A stretch of 27,072 nucleotides of DNA from Streptosporangiaceae bacterium (lineage in GTDB: Bacteria > Actinomycetota > Actinomycetes > Streptosporangiales > Streptosporangiaceae), in contig JASHQP010000066.1 in the NCBI GenBank assembly GCA_030039095.1, positions 1 through 27,072 on the forward strand. Direction: 5' to 3'. This document shows positions 6,570 to 15,328 of this stretch, piece by piece. The translations under genes and the position numbers were made by a program. The first letter of the stretch is position 1, and each line of letters begins with the position of its first letter. The notes under the pieces are model-generated. The model had not been told where the DNA came from and made no database searches. It saw nothing but the letters and a program-made list of their open reading frames with translations.

Positions 6570-8288
6570 ATGTCGGTGCCTGCTTCCATGCCCGTAGTCG
6601 AGATCTCCGCCACGTCGGTCGACAAAGCCGGACACAACTTTCTGGCGGTGCCGTTCTTCGAGGGTGCAGCCGGGCCGGTGGCGGGCCCGGGTGCCGCCGC
6701 CGCCGGGCGGGCGGCGGGTACCGACCTTGCCAGCTTTCTCGCCCGCCAGGGCTTCCGCGGGCGGCGGGGGGAGAGCGCCGTATTCTTCGTGTCAGCTGGC
6801 GCTGACGTGGCGGGCGGGCCAGAGCGGATCGCCGCGATCGGCGTCGGCCGACCCGCGGACGCGGGAGCCGCGGCGGTTCGTGATGCGGCGCAGGCGCTCG
6901 CCGCGCTCGCCACCAAGCCGGCAGGACCGGAAGGCCAGGCAGCCCGGCTGGGCGCCACAGACCCGGCCCACTGGGCAGAACCGCCAGCTGGCGCGGGCTC
7001 CGAGGGCGTCGCGACCACGCTAGCACTGGTCGGACCGGATCGCGGGGAGTCGGTGCGCGCTGCGGCCGAGGGATATTTGCTCGGTTCCTACCGGGTGCCT
7101 CGGTCGGGCAGCCGACCGGTCGGCGGCGAGCGACCCGGGCCGCCTGCCCCGCTAACGCTGCTGCTTGGCGCCGCGGATGACGGCGGCACCTGGGACGCCG
7201 GCGGCTGGCCGGTGGGCCCGCAAGACGTGCGAGAGCGGCTCGACCCGCAAGACCCGCGGGATAGGGGACGCCCACTGGGCTCCCGGGACGCGCTGGACCG
7301 CGGCATCGTTACCGGGCAGCTCGCGAACTGGGTTCGTGACCTGGTGCATGCTCCGGCTGGCGAGGCCACGCCGGAGATGCTGGCCGAGACGATCACGGCC
7401 GCGGCCTCCGGACACGGGGTAGCGGCCCGCATCTGGACGGCCGGGGAGCTGGCGGATGCGGGATTTGGCGGCGTACTCGGGGTCGGCCAGGGCAGCCGGA
7501 ACATGCCGCGCATGGCGGAAATCACGCACGGTACCGACGGAAGAGACGGCGGGGGCGGGTCGCGGCTGGTCGCTCTCGCCGGCAAAGGAATCACGTTCGA
7601 CTCTGGCGGACTGAACCTGAAACGCGACCCGGGCGAGATCTCCTGGATGCGGGCGGACATGGCGGGCGGCGCGGCGGTTGCGGCGGCGGTGATCGCCGCG
7701 GCGCGTATGAGGCTCGCCGTGCCGGTCACGGCGGTGGTCCCGCTGGCCGAGAACATGCCAGGTGGCGGCGCGCTGCGGCCCGGCGACGTGCTCACCCATC
7801 GCGGCGGGCGGACCAGCCAGGTGATGGACACCGACTCCGAAGGCCGGCTGGTAGTCGCCGACGCTCTCGCCTACCTGGCAGAGCGCAGTCCAGCCGCGCT
7901 GATCGACGTCGCGACGCTGACCGACGCGGCCGGCCTGGGCCCGGCATTGTGGGCCGCGCTCGGCACCGAACAGGCCCTACTGCGTGAGGTTTTGCGTGCT
8001 GGCGAGGTTGCCGGGGAACCAGGCTGGCCGTTGCCGCTGCCAGATGCCTACCGGGAGCTGCTCGCCAGCCCGGCCGCTGATCTGCGCAACGTTCCGGCCC
8101 GCGGGCCGGACTCTACGGTCATGGCCGCCATGTTCCTGCGCGAGTTCGCCGGGCGCATCCCGTGGGTGCACATTGACAACGGCTCTACCGCCTGGCTGGA
8201 ATACGACACCGCGCTGTGGCCGGAGGGAGCGACCGGATCCCCGGTTCGCGCGCTGATCCGCTTCCTGGAGCGTCGCGCAACTGGCTGA
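6570..8288 (+). CDS. Leucyl aminopeptidase, M17 family (PepA-like)
   Basis: A cytosolic dizinc/dimanganese exopeptidase that releases N-terminal residues from peptides. Its 572 residues comprise an N-terminal macro-like domain (to about 190), a polar Asp/Arg-rich linker (about 215-245) and the C-terminal catalytic domain. The metal ligands and catalytic residues are visible: GKGITFDSGG (Lys339, Asp344), MRADMAGG (Asp363), and the signature DTDSEGRL (Asp422, Glu424, Arg426). The 59-residue spacing between the second and third sites equals E. coli PepA. The signature has Asp-Thr-Asp-Ser instead of the usual Asn-Thr-Asp-Ala, a conservative change. It is longer than E. coli PepA (503 aa). No clear ribosome binding site precedes ATG 6570. 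The dyad at 6520 and the upstream peptide-type binding protein suggest joint peptide utilisation. Confidence 0.93.
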   Translation: MSVPASMPVVEISATSVDKAGHNFLAVPFFEGAAGPVAGPGAAAAGRAAGTDLASFLARQGFRGRRGESAVFFVSAGADVAGGPERIAAIGVGRPADAGAAAVRDAAQALAALATKPAGPEGQAARLGATDPAHWAEPPAGAGSEGVATTLALVGPDRGESVRAAAEGYLLGSYRVPRSGSRPVGGERPGPPAPLTLLLGAADDGGTWDAGGWPVGPQDVRERLDPQDPRDRGRPLGSRDALDRGIVTGQLANWVRDLVHAPAGEATPEMLAETITAAASGHGVAARIWTAGELADAGFGGVLGVGQGSRNMPRMAEITHGTDGRDGGGGSRLVALAGKGITFDSGGLNLKRDPGEISWMRADMAGGAAVAAAVIAAARMRLAVPVTAVVPLAENMPGGGALRPGDVLTHRGGRTSQVMDTDSEGRLVVADALAYLAERSPAALIDVATLTDAAGLGPALWAALGTEQALLREVLRAGEVAGEPGWPLPLPDAYRELLASPAADLRNVPARGPDSTVMAAMFLREFAGRIPWVHIDNGSTAWLEYDTALWPEGATGSPVRALIRFLERRATG

Positions 8289-8528
8289 CATCAGGCGAGC
8301 AGGCAGGCGACCTGGTGAGCCCGACCTTGATGCGGCGGCGCGCTTCGCAGCTGCGAGTCAGTGGCCGCGCACTGCCTCCTTCGGGTCGGAGGGCGGGGGC
8401 CGTGGGAGCCAAACCCGGGAGCCAACCGGCGCGGACCGGGCGTGACCGGCGCAGACTCCCCGGGACGGCAGGTGCTGATGGGGGAGACTCGCCTGGATCG
8501 GTGCGGCTTCTCCTGGGCGGGTTACACG

Positions 8529-8543
8529 TACGATCAGTACATG
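8529..8543 (+). promoter_or_regulatory. Leaderless promoter of the response regulator
   Basis: TACGAT (8529-8534), 6 nt, then ATG 8541, with no Shine-Dalgarno. The 252 bp from 8289 to 8540 hold no gene; they contain the 12-bp palindrome TCGCAGCTGCGA (8345-8356). Confidence 0.5.
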
Positions 8544-9212
8544 ACCAGCGTTTTGCTAGCCGAGGATGACCCGTCAATCTCGGAACCACTGGCGCGCGCA
8601 CTGCGCCGCGAAGGTTATGAGGTCGGCGTCTCCGCCGATGGGCCGGCCACGATCGAGGCCGCCGCCGGCGGCGGGATCGACCTGATCCTGCTCGATATCG
8701 GCCTGCCCAAGCTCGACGGACTCGAGGTCTGCCGGCAGATCAGGTCGGCGGGCCACGCGATCCCCGTGCTCATCCTGACCGCTCGCGCGGACGAGGTGGA
8801 CACGGTGATCGGCCTGGATGCCGGGGCGGACGACTACGTCACCAAGCCGTTCCGGCTCGCCGAGCTGCTCGCAAGGGTCCGGGCACTGCTGCGGCGCGGC
8901 GCAACCGAGAGCCGGGTGGTGCAGGGCGTCCGGGTCGACGCCGAGGCCCGCCGGGCCTGGCTGGGCGAGTCAGAGATCGATCTCACCTCCAAGGAGTTCG
9001 ACCTGCTCTCCCTGCTGGTGAGCGAAGCCGGCAAGGTGGTGACCCGGGAGCAGATCATGCGGCAGGTCTGGGACAGTAAGTGGTGGGGCTCGACGAAGAC
9101 CCTCGACATGCACGTCTCCTGGCTGCGGCGCAAGCTCGGGGACGACGCCCACAGCCCCCGGTACATCACCACGGTCCGGGGCGTTGGCTTCAGGTTCGAG
9201 CGTGGTGACTGA
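8541..9212 (+). CDS. Two-component response regulator, OmpR/PhoB family
   Basis: A 223-residue DNA-binding regulator. The receiver domain (1-118) has the acidic pair Asp9/Asp10, phospho-acceptor Asp52 (LILLDIGLPK), Thr80 (LILTARA) and Lys102 (DDYVTKPF). The C-terminal winged helix (about 125-222) has SEIDLTSKEFDLLSLL, TREQIMRQVW, TLDMHVSWLRRKLGDD and YITTVRGVGFRFE, as in PhoB/OmpR. The open frame continues upstream to 8361, but those 60 residues are not receiver-like, and ATG 8541 has a -10 box 6 nt before it, so the mRNA is probably leaderless. The sensor kinase gene follows after 102 bp and is its likely partner. The signal and target genes are unknown. Confidence 0.93.
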   Translation: MTSVLLAEDDPSISEPLARALRREGYEVGVSADGPATIEAAAGGGIDLILLDIGLPKLDGLEVCRQIRSAGHAIPVLILTARADEVDTVIGLDAGADDYVTKPFRLAELLARVRALLRRGATESRVVQGVRVDAEARRAWLGESEIDLTSKEFDLLSLLVSEAGKVVTREQIMRQVWDSKWWGSTKTLDMHVSWLRRKLGDDAHSPRYITTVRGVGFRFERGD

Positions 9213-9314
9213 CAGCCGGGACAGCCGCTGACGATGGGCAAACAGATGGCGGGCTGCGGACGGATCTGTGTGAGGATCCGCTCCGCGGTCAGTCGCGGGC
9301 GCGGGAGCTGAGCC

Positions 9315-10589
9315 GTGCAGCGCCGGCTGCTCATCTCCACGCTCGTGGTCGCCGTGGTGGCGGTGCTGCTGCTCGGCGTGCCGCTGGCGTTCGACCTGAG
9401 CCGGCTGCGGACCGGCCAGGCCTCACAGGAACTGCGGCACGAAGCCTCCTATATCGCCACCGGGCTGCAGGACCGCCTGGACTCCGGGCTGCCTCCGGAC
9501 GCCGGCCAGGTCGCCCGCTCGCTCTCCAACCGCTACGTCACCGTCGTGGAGCGGGGCGAGACCCGGGTCACGGCGGGCACCAAGCCACCGAAGCGCCACA
9601 CGATCTCGGAGAAGTACGCCACCAAGAACTTCACCGTCACCGTGTCGGCGGACGACTCGTTCGTCAGCGGTCAGGTCACCAGCGGGCTGCTCATGATCGG
9701 CTGGCTGGCCCTGGGTGCGATCGCGGTGGCGGTGGGGCTGGCGCTGCTGCAGGCGCGCCGGCTCAGCCGGCCGCTGCGCGAGCTGGCCGGAGCGGCGGAC
9801 CGGCTCGGCTCCGGTGACGCACGCCCCCTGGGACGCCGGTACGGGGTACCGGAGCTCGACCGGATGGCAGAGGGACTCGACGGATCCGCGAAGCGCATCA
9901 ATGACCTGCTGACCGCGGAGCGCGACTTCGCCGTGGACGCGTCCCATCAGCTCCGCACGCCGCTGACCGCGCTGTCGATGCGGCTGGAGGAGATGGTCGC
10001 GGCCGCGAACTACCCCGACGTCGTCCGGGAGGAGGGGGCGGCCGCGCTGGCCCAGACCGAGCGGCTCGCCGAGGTGGTCGGGCAGCTGCTCGGCCGCGCC
10101 CGCCGGTCGGTGTCCGGAACGCCGACGCTGGCCAGCGTCGACGACATCGTCGCCCAGCAGATCGTCGAGTGGGACCCGGCGTTCCGGCGGGTCAGCAGGA
10201 AGCTCGAGGTGATCGGGGAGAAGGGCCTGCACGCCTACGTCACGCCGGGCACCGCGGCGCAGGTGATCGCGACCCTGCTGGACAACGCGCTCGTGCACGG
10301 TGCGGGCACTGTCACGATCCGGACGTCGCAGACGCCCCGGTCCGTCGTCATCGAGGTCAGGGACGAGGGCAAGGGCGTGCCGCCCGAGCTGGTGCCACGG
10401 ATCTTCGAGCGGAGCGTGAGCGGTGCGCCGGGCGGAACCGGGCTGGGGCTGTCGCTGGCCCGTACCGTGGCGGCGGCCGATGGCGGCCAGGTCGTGCTGG
10501 TGCGGCCGCGCCCGGCCGTGTTCGCGCTGTTCCTGCCGCACGGCGTTCCCGACACGCCGGACAAGCCCGTGGTGAGCGGCCCAGCCTGA
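9315..10589 (+). CDS. Sensor histidine kinase (HAMP, HisKA, HATPase)
   Basis: A 424-residue membrane kinase, the probable partner of the response regulator at 8541. TM1 is at residues 5-27, followed by an ~95-residue extracytoplasmic sensor region (28-123), TM2 124-146, HAMP 147-198, and HisKA with phosphorylated His211 in DASHQLRTPL. The ATPase domain has the N box (LLDNALVHGAG), the G1 box (DEGKGVPPEL), the F region (RIFERS) and the G2 box (GGTGLGLSLA). GTG 9315 is preceded by GGGAG. The short sensor region has no recognisable ligand-binding fold. Direct C-rich repeats and a weak GGATC hairpin lie in the 100-bp gap before it, so the two genes may be co-transcribed from 8541. The C-terminus is a short Pro-rich tail. 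Confidence 0.92.
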   Translation: MQRRLLISTLVVAVVAVLLLGVPLAFDLSRLRTGQASQELRHEASYIATGLQDRLDSGLPPDAGQVARSLSNRYVTVVERGETRVTAGTKPPKRHTISEKYATKNFTVTVSADDSFVSGQVTSGLLMIGWLALGAIAVAVGLALLQARRLSRPLRELAGAADRLGSGDARPLGRRYGVPELDRMAEGLDGSAKRINDLLTAERDFAVDASHQLRTPLTALSMRLEEMVAAANYPDVVREEGAAALAQTERLAEVVGQLLGRARRSVSGTPTLASVDDIVAQQIVEWDPAFRRVSRKLEVIGEKGLHAYVTPGTAAQVIATLLDNALVHGAGTVTIRTSQTPRSVVIEVRDEGKGVPPELVPRIFERSVSGAPGGTGLGLSLARTVAAADGGQVVLVRPRPAVFALFLPHGVPDTPDKPVVSGPA

Positions 10590-10590
10590 C

Positions 10591-10630
10591 CGGGGGCTCG
10601 CGGGGGCTCGCGGGGGGCTCGCGGGGAGCC
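10591..10630. repeat. G-rich tandem repeat with small hairpin after the kinase gene
   Basis: CGGGGGCTCG occurs twice in tandem, then as an 11-bp variant and a partial copy. The last copies can fold as GGCTC-GCGGG-GAGCC (10616-10630). It starts one base after the kinase stop and may act as a terminator or as G-rich structure on the plus strand. Confidence 0.45.
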
Positions 10631-10687
10631 GCTGCGCCAGCCGCCCGGGGCATCTCGGTCGGCGCAGCGAGTAACCTGCGCACTGCG

Positions 10688-11890
10688 ATGAAGGATCACG
10701 AGACGGTCAGTGACCTGGCCACCGCGGCCCCGGCGCCCGGTAGGCGCACCCCCGTGGCCGGCATGGTCGGGGCCGGGCAGCTCGCCCGCATGACATGCCA
10801 GGCAGCGGTAGGCCTCGGCATCGGGTTGCGCGTGCTCGCGGAAGGGCCCGACGAGAGCGCCGCCCAGGTCTGCGCCGGGACACGGCTCGGCGACTACCGC
10901 TCGCTCGATGACCTGCTCGCGTTCGGCGCCGGCTGCGACGTCGTGACCTTCGACCACGAGCACGTGCCCGAGCGGCACCTGATCGCCCTCGAGCGGGCCG
11001 GCCTGACGGTCCGGCCCGGGCCCGCAGCGCTCCGCTATGCCCAGGACAAGCGGGCGATGCGGGAGCGGGTGGCCGCGCTCGGCATCGCCTGCCCGCGATC
11101 CGCCACGGTGGAGAGTCTGGACGACGTGCTCGGCTTCGCCGACCGGTCGGGATGGCCCGTGGTGCTCAAGGCGGTCACCGGCGGATACGACGGCAAGGGC
11201 GTGTGGGTGTGCAGCAGCCCGGATGAGGCCGTGGCCGTGGTCGCCCACGGGCTGGACCTGCTCGCCGAGGAACACGTCGCGTTCGAACGCGAGCTCGCGG
11301 TGCTCGTCGCCCGATCGCCCAGCGGCCAGGCCGCCGTCTACCCGGTCGTGCAGACCATCCAGCGCGGCGGGATTTGCCGTGAGGTGCTGGCGCCGGCCCC
11401 TGCGCTCGCGGACGAGACGGCGCTCGCCGCGCAGCAGCTCGGCCTGGCCATAGCGGCCGGAATCGGCGTCACGGGGATGCTCGCGATCGAGCTGTTCGAG
11501 ACCCCCGCCGGGCTGCTGGTCAACGAGCTGGCGATGCGGCCGCACAACAGCGGCCACTGGACCATCGAGGGAGCGCGCACCTCCCAGTTCGAGCAGCACC
11601 TGCGCGCCGTGCTCGACCTGCCGCTCGGGGCGCCGACCGCGACGGTGCCGTACGCGGTGATGGCGAACGTCCTCGGCGGCGACGATCCCGATCTGCACGG
11701 GCGCCTGGTGCACGTGATGGCCGCCGATCCCGGCGTCAAGGTCCATCTGTACGGCAAGGCGGTCCGGCCGGGCCGCAAGGTCGGCCACGTCACCGCGCTC
11801 GGCGACGACCTCGGGGACCTGCGCGACCGGGCCAGGCGGGCCGCCAGCTACCTGCGCCATGGCACGGAAGAAGAGCAGCAGGACGGGTAA
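10688..11890 (+). CDS. purK: N5-carboxyaminoimidazole ribonucleotide synthase
   Basis: PurK uses ATP and bicarbonate to convert AIR to N5-CAIR in de novo purine synthesis. The 400-residue protein has the preATP-grasp motif [13 protein letters not shown] (about residues 22-34), the family hallmark [10 protein letters not shown], and the ATP-grasp core with [26 protein letters not shown] and [22 protein letters not shown] 10688 starts right before the conserved region; the open frame upstream overlaps the kinase gene and is not PurK-like. TAACCT (10672-10677) ends 10 nt before ATG, so a nearly leaderless transcript is likely. The stop is 10 bp before purE, so the two form an operon. The PurK-PurE pair without a class II PurE is the usual bacterial route. 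Confidence 0.95.
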   Translation: MKDHETVSDLATAAPAPGRRTPVAGMVGAGQLARMTCQAAVGLGIGLRVLAEGPDESAAQVCAGTRLGDYRSLDDLLAFGAGCDVVTFDHEHVPERHLIALERAGLTVRPGPAALRYAQDKRAMRERVAALGIACPRSATVESLDDVLGFADRSGWPVVLKAVTGGYDGKGVWVCSSPDEAVAVVAHGLDLLAEEHVAFERELAVLVARSPSGQAAVYPVVQTIQRGGICREVLAPAPALADETALAAQQLGLAIAAGIGVTGMLAIELFETPAGLLVNELAMRPHNSGHWTIEGARTSQFEQHLRAVLDLPLGAPTATVPYAVMANVLGGDDPDLHGRLVHVMAADPGVKVHLYGKAVRPGRKVGHVTALGDDLGDLRDRARRAASYLRHGTEEEQQDG

Positions 11891-11900
11891 GGAGACGGGT

Positions 11901-12407
<507 letters not shown>

Positions 12408-12462
12408 GCGCCCGGGTCACCCAGCCCCCGACTGGCCCGCTCCTTCCCCCAGCGAGCGTGAT

Positions 12463-12510
12463 CGATGTACCAGAAGACGGCCTACAGGCCGTCGAACGGT
12501 ACATTCATCG
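12463..12510. terminator. Long hairpin between convergent purE and methyltransferase genes
   Basis: The core GACGGCCT-AC-AGGCCGTC (12476-12493) sits inside TGTACC (12466-12471) and GGTACA (12498-12503) and an outer CGATG/CATCG, with 4-nt internal mismatches and a 2-nt bulge. It works in both directions, and the methyltransferase stop (12505-12507) lies inside it. It is a likely bidirectional terminator without U-tracts. Confidence 0.6.
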
Positions 12511-13692
12511 GCCGCCTTGCTCAGCGGGGCGGGTGGTGCTGGGGCCGGTGCAGATCAGGCCCCAGGGGCGGCCGCTGACCCGGGTCAGCACGAGCGTCGC
12601 GCGGCCCGGGCCGCGCAGGTTCAGCCGCCGGTGAATCTGCGGCACGTCCCCGGCCAGCCCGCGCCGCCGGATGTCGGCGGCGCCGATGCCAAGCTCGCGG
12701 AGCCGGCGCGCGAAGTCCCGTTCGTGCCACGGTGCCGATTCCAGGACCCGCAGCGTGCGAGCGAACGGGCTGCGATGCTCCCGGTCATCGGACAGGAACG
12801 CGATAGCGGGGTCGATCTGCCACGCGCCCAGCTGATCGGCGAGGTCCTCGACCAGCCCGGCGCGAGTCACCGCCGGGCTGGGATCGAACAGGAACGCGCC
12901 GGGCGCGGCGATGGGCACGTCGCTCGCGACGCGGCGTGGGGCCGCGGCGAGCGTGTCGCCGGACGGCAGTACCGTGGCCCGGGTCGCCGCCGTCGCCAGC
13001 GCCGGTGACCACAGCAGAGCCTCCTTCAGATCCCGGCCGACCGCGACGAACTCGGCCTCCCAGCCCGCCGGGACAAGCTCGCGCGGGAGCCCGGGAGCGG
13101 CCTTGATCCCGACCGCGGCCACGCGTCCGGCCAGGTCCAGGCACCAGCCGAGCGGCGGCTCGCTGCGCCCGGCCGCCAGGCGCCGGCCGCCGGAGCGGCG
13201 GGCCGGGTCGATGAACACCCCACGCACGCCGGGCAGGGGCAGGTAGCGCACGTCGGCGCGCACGACGGCCAGCCGGTCCTCGGCTCCGTAGACGGCCGCG
13301 TTGTGCCGGGCGAACGCCAGGCTGACCGGGTCCACGTCGACGGCGAGAACGGGGCGCCCGGCACCCAAAGTGATCACGTTCCCGCCGATGCCGCAGCACA
13401 GGTCGGCCACCGGCTCATCGGCCGGGTAACGCGCCGCGGCGTGGGCCGACGTGGTCTCGGAGGACGCCTGCTCGAGACCGGCCCGGGTGAACAGCATCTC
13501 CTGCGCCCGGCTGAACTTGGCCAGGGCGGCGCCCCGCAGTTCCTGCTGGGTGAGCGCCGCCGCGATCAGGTCCGGCGGGTACCGGCCGCGCAGGGCCTGA
13601 GCCAGTTCCAGCGCGCGGTCCGGGCCGACCCGCTCCCCGGCCAGCCGGTCCAGCAGTTCGCGCCCATCCGGGGTCAGCAGGGCCATGGCCAC
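12505..13692 (-). CDS. Class I SAM-dependent methyltransferase, THUMP-like C-terminal domain
   Basis: A putative RNA or other small-substrate methyltransferase of about 395 residues. After an N-terminal helical part (LLTPDGRELLDRL, RYPPDLIAAALTQQELR, AKFSRAQEMLFTRAGLEQA), the SAM fold shows motif I PVADLCCGIGGNVITLG, the acidic loop VLAVDVDPVSLAFARHNA, VVRADVRYLPLPG and motif IV GVFIDPARR. The C-terminal part (IGAADIRRRGLAGDV, LVLTRVSGRPWGLIC) fits the actinobacterial THUMP-like domain. The substrate is unknown. The start is uncertain: GTG 13692 follows GGAGGT by 10 nt, ATG 13686 is close, ATG 13755 is possible, and the open frame runs to 14022 over the divergent dehydrogenase. It is convergent with purE and shares a terminator. 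Confidence 0.85.
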   Translation of the reverse strand: MAMALLTPDGRELLDRLAGERVGPDRALELAQALRGRYPPDLIAAALTQQELRGAALAKFSRAQEMLFTRAGLEQASSETTSAHAAARYPADEPVADLCCGIGGNVITLGAGRPVLAVDVDPVSLAFARHNAAVYGAEDRLAVVRADVRYLPLPGVRGVFIDPARRSGGRRLAAGRSEPPLGWCLDLAGRVAAVGIKAAPGLPRELVPAGWEAEFVAVGRDLKEALLWSPALATAATRATVLPSGDTLAAAPRRVASDVPIAAPGAFLFDPSPAVTRAGLVEDLADQLGAWQIDPAIAFLSDDREHRSPFARTLRVLESAPWHERDFARRLRELGIGAADIRRRGLAGDVPQIHRRLNLRGPGRATLVLTRVSGRPWGLICTGPSTTRPAEQGGR

Positions 13693-13823
13693 GCCCGTTC
13701 CCACCTCCCGACCGGCCGGGGCTACGCGTAACAGCCAACTAGTGAACGCTTTCATCCTCGCGCAACCAGGCCACGGACCGCAGGCGCCAGGTCTGCGGAT
13801 GAAAAGGGTCCAGTTGGACGTCC

Positions 13824-13839
13824 TACTATCGAGGTCATG
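13824..13839 (+). promoter_or_regulatory. Leaderless promoter of the acyl-CoA dehydrogenase
   Basis: TACTAT (13824-13829), 7 nt, then ATG 13837. GAGGT ends only one base before ATG, too close to act as a ribosome binding site. Confidence 0.5.
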
Positions 13840-15009
13840 AGCCTCGATTTTCCCGCCTTCGCCCTCTCGCCCGAGCACGAAGCCCTGCGCGAGTCGGTGC
13901 GCGCGCTCGCCGACGAGAAGATCGCGCCGAACGCCGCCAAGGTCGACCGGTTTTCCGAGTTCCCGCAGGAAGCGTACGACGCGCTGGTCAAGGCCGAGCT
14001 GCAGGCGATCCACATACCGCAACGCTACGGCGGCGCGGGCGGCGACGCGATCGCGACCGCGATCGTGATCGAGGAAGTCGCGCGGGCCTGCGCGTCCTCG
14101 TCGCTGATTCCCGCGGTCAACAAGCTGGGCACGGTGCCGCTGCTGCTCGCGGCGTCGGAGGACGTCAAGCAGCGCTACCTGCCGCCGGTTGCCCGGGGCG
14201 AGGCGATGTTCTCCTACGCGCTGTCCGAGCCCGAGGCGGGCTCCGACGCGGCCGCGATGAAGACCCGTGCCGTCCGTGACGGTGACAGCTACGTCCTGAA
14301 CGGGGTCAAGCGCTGGATCACCAACGCTGGGGTGTCACGGTTCTACACGGTCATGGCGGTGACCGACCCCGCTGCCGGCGCAGGCGGGATCTCGGCGTTC
14401 GTGGTGGAGTCCGGTGACGAGGGCTTCTCGTTCGGCGCGCCCGAGCACAAACTCGGGATCAAGGGCTCACCCACGCGGGAGCTTTACTTCGACAACTGCG
14501 TGATCCCGGCCGGCCGGCTGGTCGGCGAGGAGGGCAATGGATTCCGCACCGCGCTGGCGACGCTCGACCACACCAGGATCACGATCGCGGCACAGGCGCT
14601 CGGGATCGCCCAGGGCGCGCTGGACTACGCCGCCGGGTACGTTAAGGAGCGGCACCAGTTCGGCAAGCCGGTCGCCGACTTCCAGGGCGTGCAGTTCATG
14701 CTGGCCGACATGGCGATGAAGGTCGAGGCGGCCAGGCAGCTCACGTACGCCGCGGCGGCCAGATCGGAGCGGGCGATGTCCGGCGAGCCCGCACCCGATC
14801 TGACGTTCATGTCCTCGGCCTGCAAGTGCTTCGCCTCGGACGCGGCGATGGACGTTACCACGGACGCGGTCCAGCTGCTCGGCGGGTACGGGTACGTCAG
14901 CGACTACCCGGTCGAGCGGATGATGCGGGACGCGAAGATCACCCAGATCTACGAGGGCACCAACCAGATCCAGCGCCTCGTCATGGCCCGCCAGCTCCTG
15001 AAGGCGTGA
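13837..15009 (+). CDS. Acyl-CoA dehydrogenase (FadE25-like, short/branched chain)
   Basis: An FAD enzyme that forms trans-2-enoyl-CoA from acyl-CoA. The 390-residue protein shows the three ACAD domains: an N-terminal helical domain (FALSPEHEALRESVRALA), a middle beta domain with FAD/substrate motifs FSYALSEPEAGSDA and KRWITNAGVSRFYTVMA, and a C-terminal helical domain with KERHQFGKPVADFQ, VTTDAVQLLGGYGYVSDYPVERMMRDAKI and catalytic Glu373 in QIYEGTNQIQR. By position near purE/purK it corresponds to M. tuberculosis FadE25. The exact chain-length or branched substrate is not readable; HMG-CoA lyase and the carboxylase elsewhere in the window would fit branched-chain acyl-CoA use. It is transcribed from its own leaderless-type promoter. 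Confidence 0.94.
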   Translation: MSLDFPAFALSPEHEALRESVRALADEKIAPNAAKVDRFSEFPQEAYDALVKAELQAIHIPQRYGGAGGDAIATAIVIEEVARACASSSLIPAVNKLGTVPLLLAASEDVKQRYLPPVARGEAMFSYALSEPEAGSDAAAMKTRAVRDGDSYVLNGVKRWITNAGVSRFYTVMAVTDPAAGAGGISAFVVESGDEGFSFGAPEHKLGIKGSPTRELYFDNCVIPAGRLVGEEGNGFRTALATLDHTRITIAAQALGIAQGALDYAAGYVKERHQFGKPVADFQGVQFMLADMAMKVEAARQLTYAAAARSERAMSGEPAPDLTFMSSACKCFASDAAMDVTTDAVQLLGGYGYVSDYPVERMMRDAKITQIYEGTNQIQRLVMARQLLKA

Positions 15010-15026
15010 ACAGAACTCGCTGACCA

Positions 15027-15044
15027 TGTACAATATCATGTACA
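15027..15044. promoter_or_regulatory. YefM-YoeB operator: two TGTACA boxes
   Basis: TGTACA at 15027-15032 and 15039-15044 have centres 12 bp apart, in the direct repeat CATGTACA-ATAT-CATGTACA. The E. coli yefM-yoeB operator is known to use TGTACA cores in adjacent palindromes, so this is very probably the autoregulatory site. It lies 14 bp before the antitoxin ATG; GGAGGT is between. Confidence 0.75.
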
Positions 15045-15058
15045 GGTGGAGGTGAGTC

Positions 15059-15328
15059 ATGAAGGTCATGTCGATGTCGGAGTCCAGGGCCAACTATGCG
15101 GCCACCCTGGACTCGGTGATCAACGATCAGGAAGAGGTCGTCATCACCCGTCCTGGTGGCGAGAACGTCGTCATGCTTCCCCAGCGGGAGTACGAGTCCA
15201 TGCGGGAGACCCTTTACCTGATCGCCAGCCCGCCGAACAGGCGGCGGATCTCCCGCGCCATCGAGCAGCTGGACAAGGGGCGCGGCCAGGTGCATGAGCT
15301 CGCTGACGCCTGCGAGGACGATGAGTGA
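15059..15328 (+). CDS. yefM: Antitoxin of YefM/Phd family
   Basis: An 89-residue type II antitoxin that neutralises the following YoeB-like toxin and represses the operon. Residues 1-50 carry the Phd/YefM DNA-binding fold (SMSESRANYAATLDSVI, VVITRPGGENVVMLPQREYESMRETLYLI); the acidic C-terminal tail (about 60-89) would wrap the toxin. GGAGGT lies 5-6 nt before ATG 15059. The stop TGA overlaps the toxin GTG in a GTGA junction, so translation is coupled. Two TGTACA boxes precede it. The pair directly follows the acyl-CoA dehydrogenase gene (49 bp), probably an insertion into this locus. Confidence 0.92.
   Translation: MKVMSMSESRANYAATLDSVINDQEEVVITRPGGENVVMLPQREYESMRETLYLIASPPNRRRISRAIEQLDKGRGQVHELADACEDDE

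Noticed and set aside
8361..8540. 60-residue N-terminal extension of the response regulator
   Set aside because: The receiver domain starts at MTSVLLAEDD; a leaderless -10 box lies just before ATG 8541.
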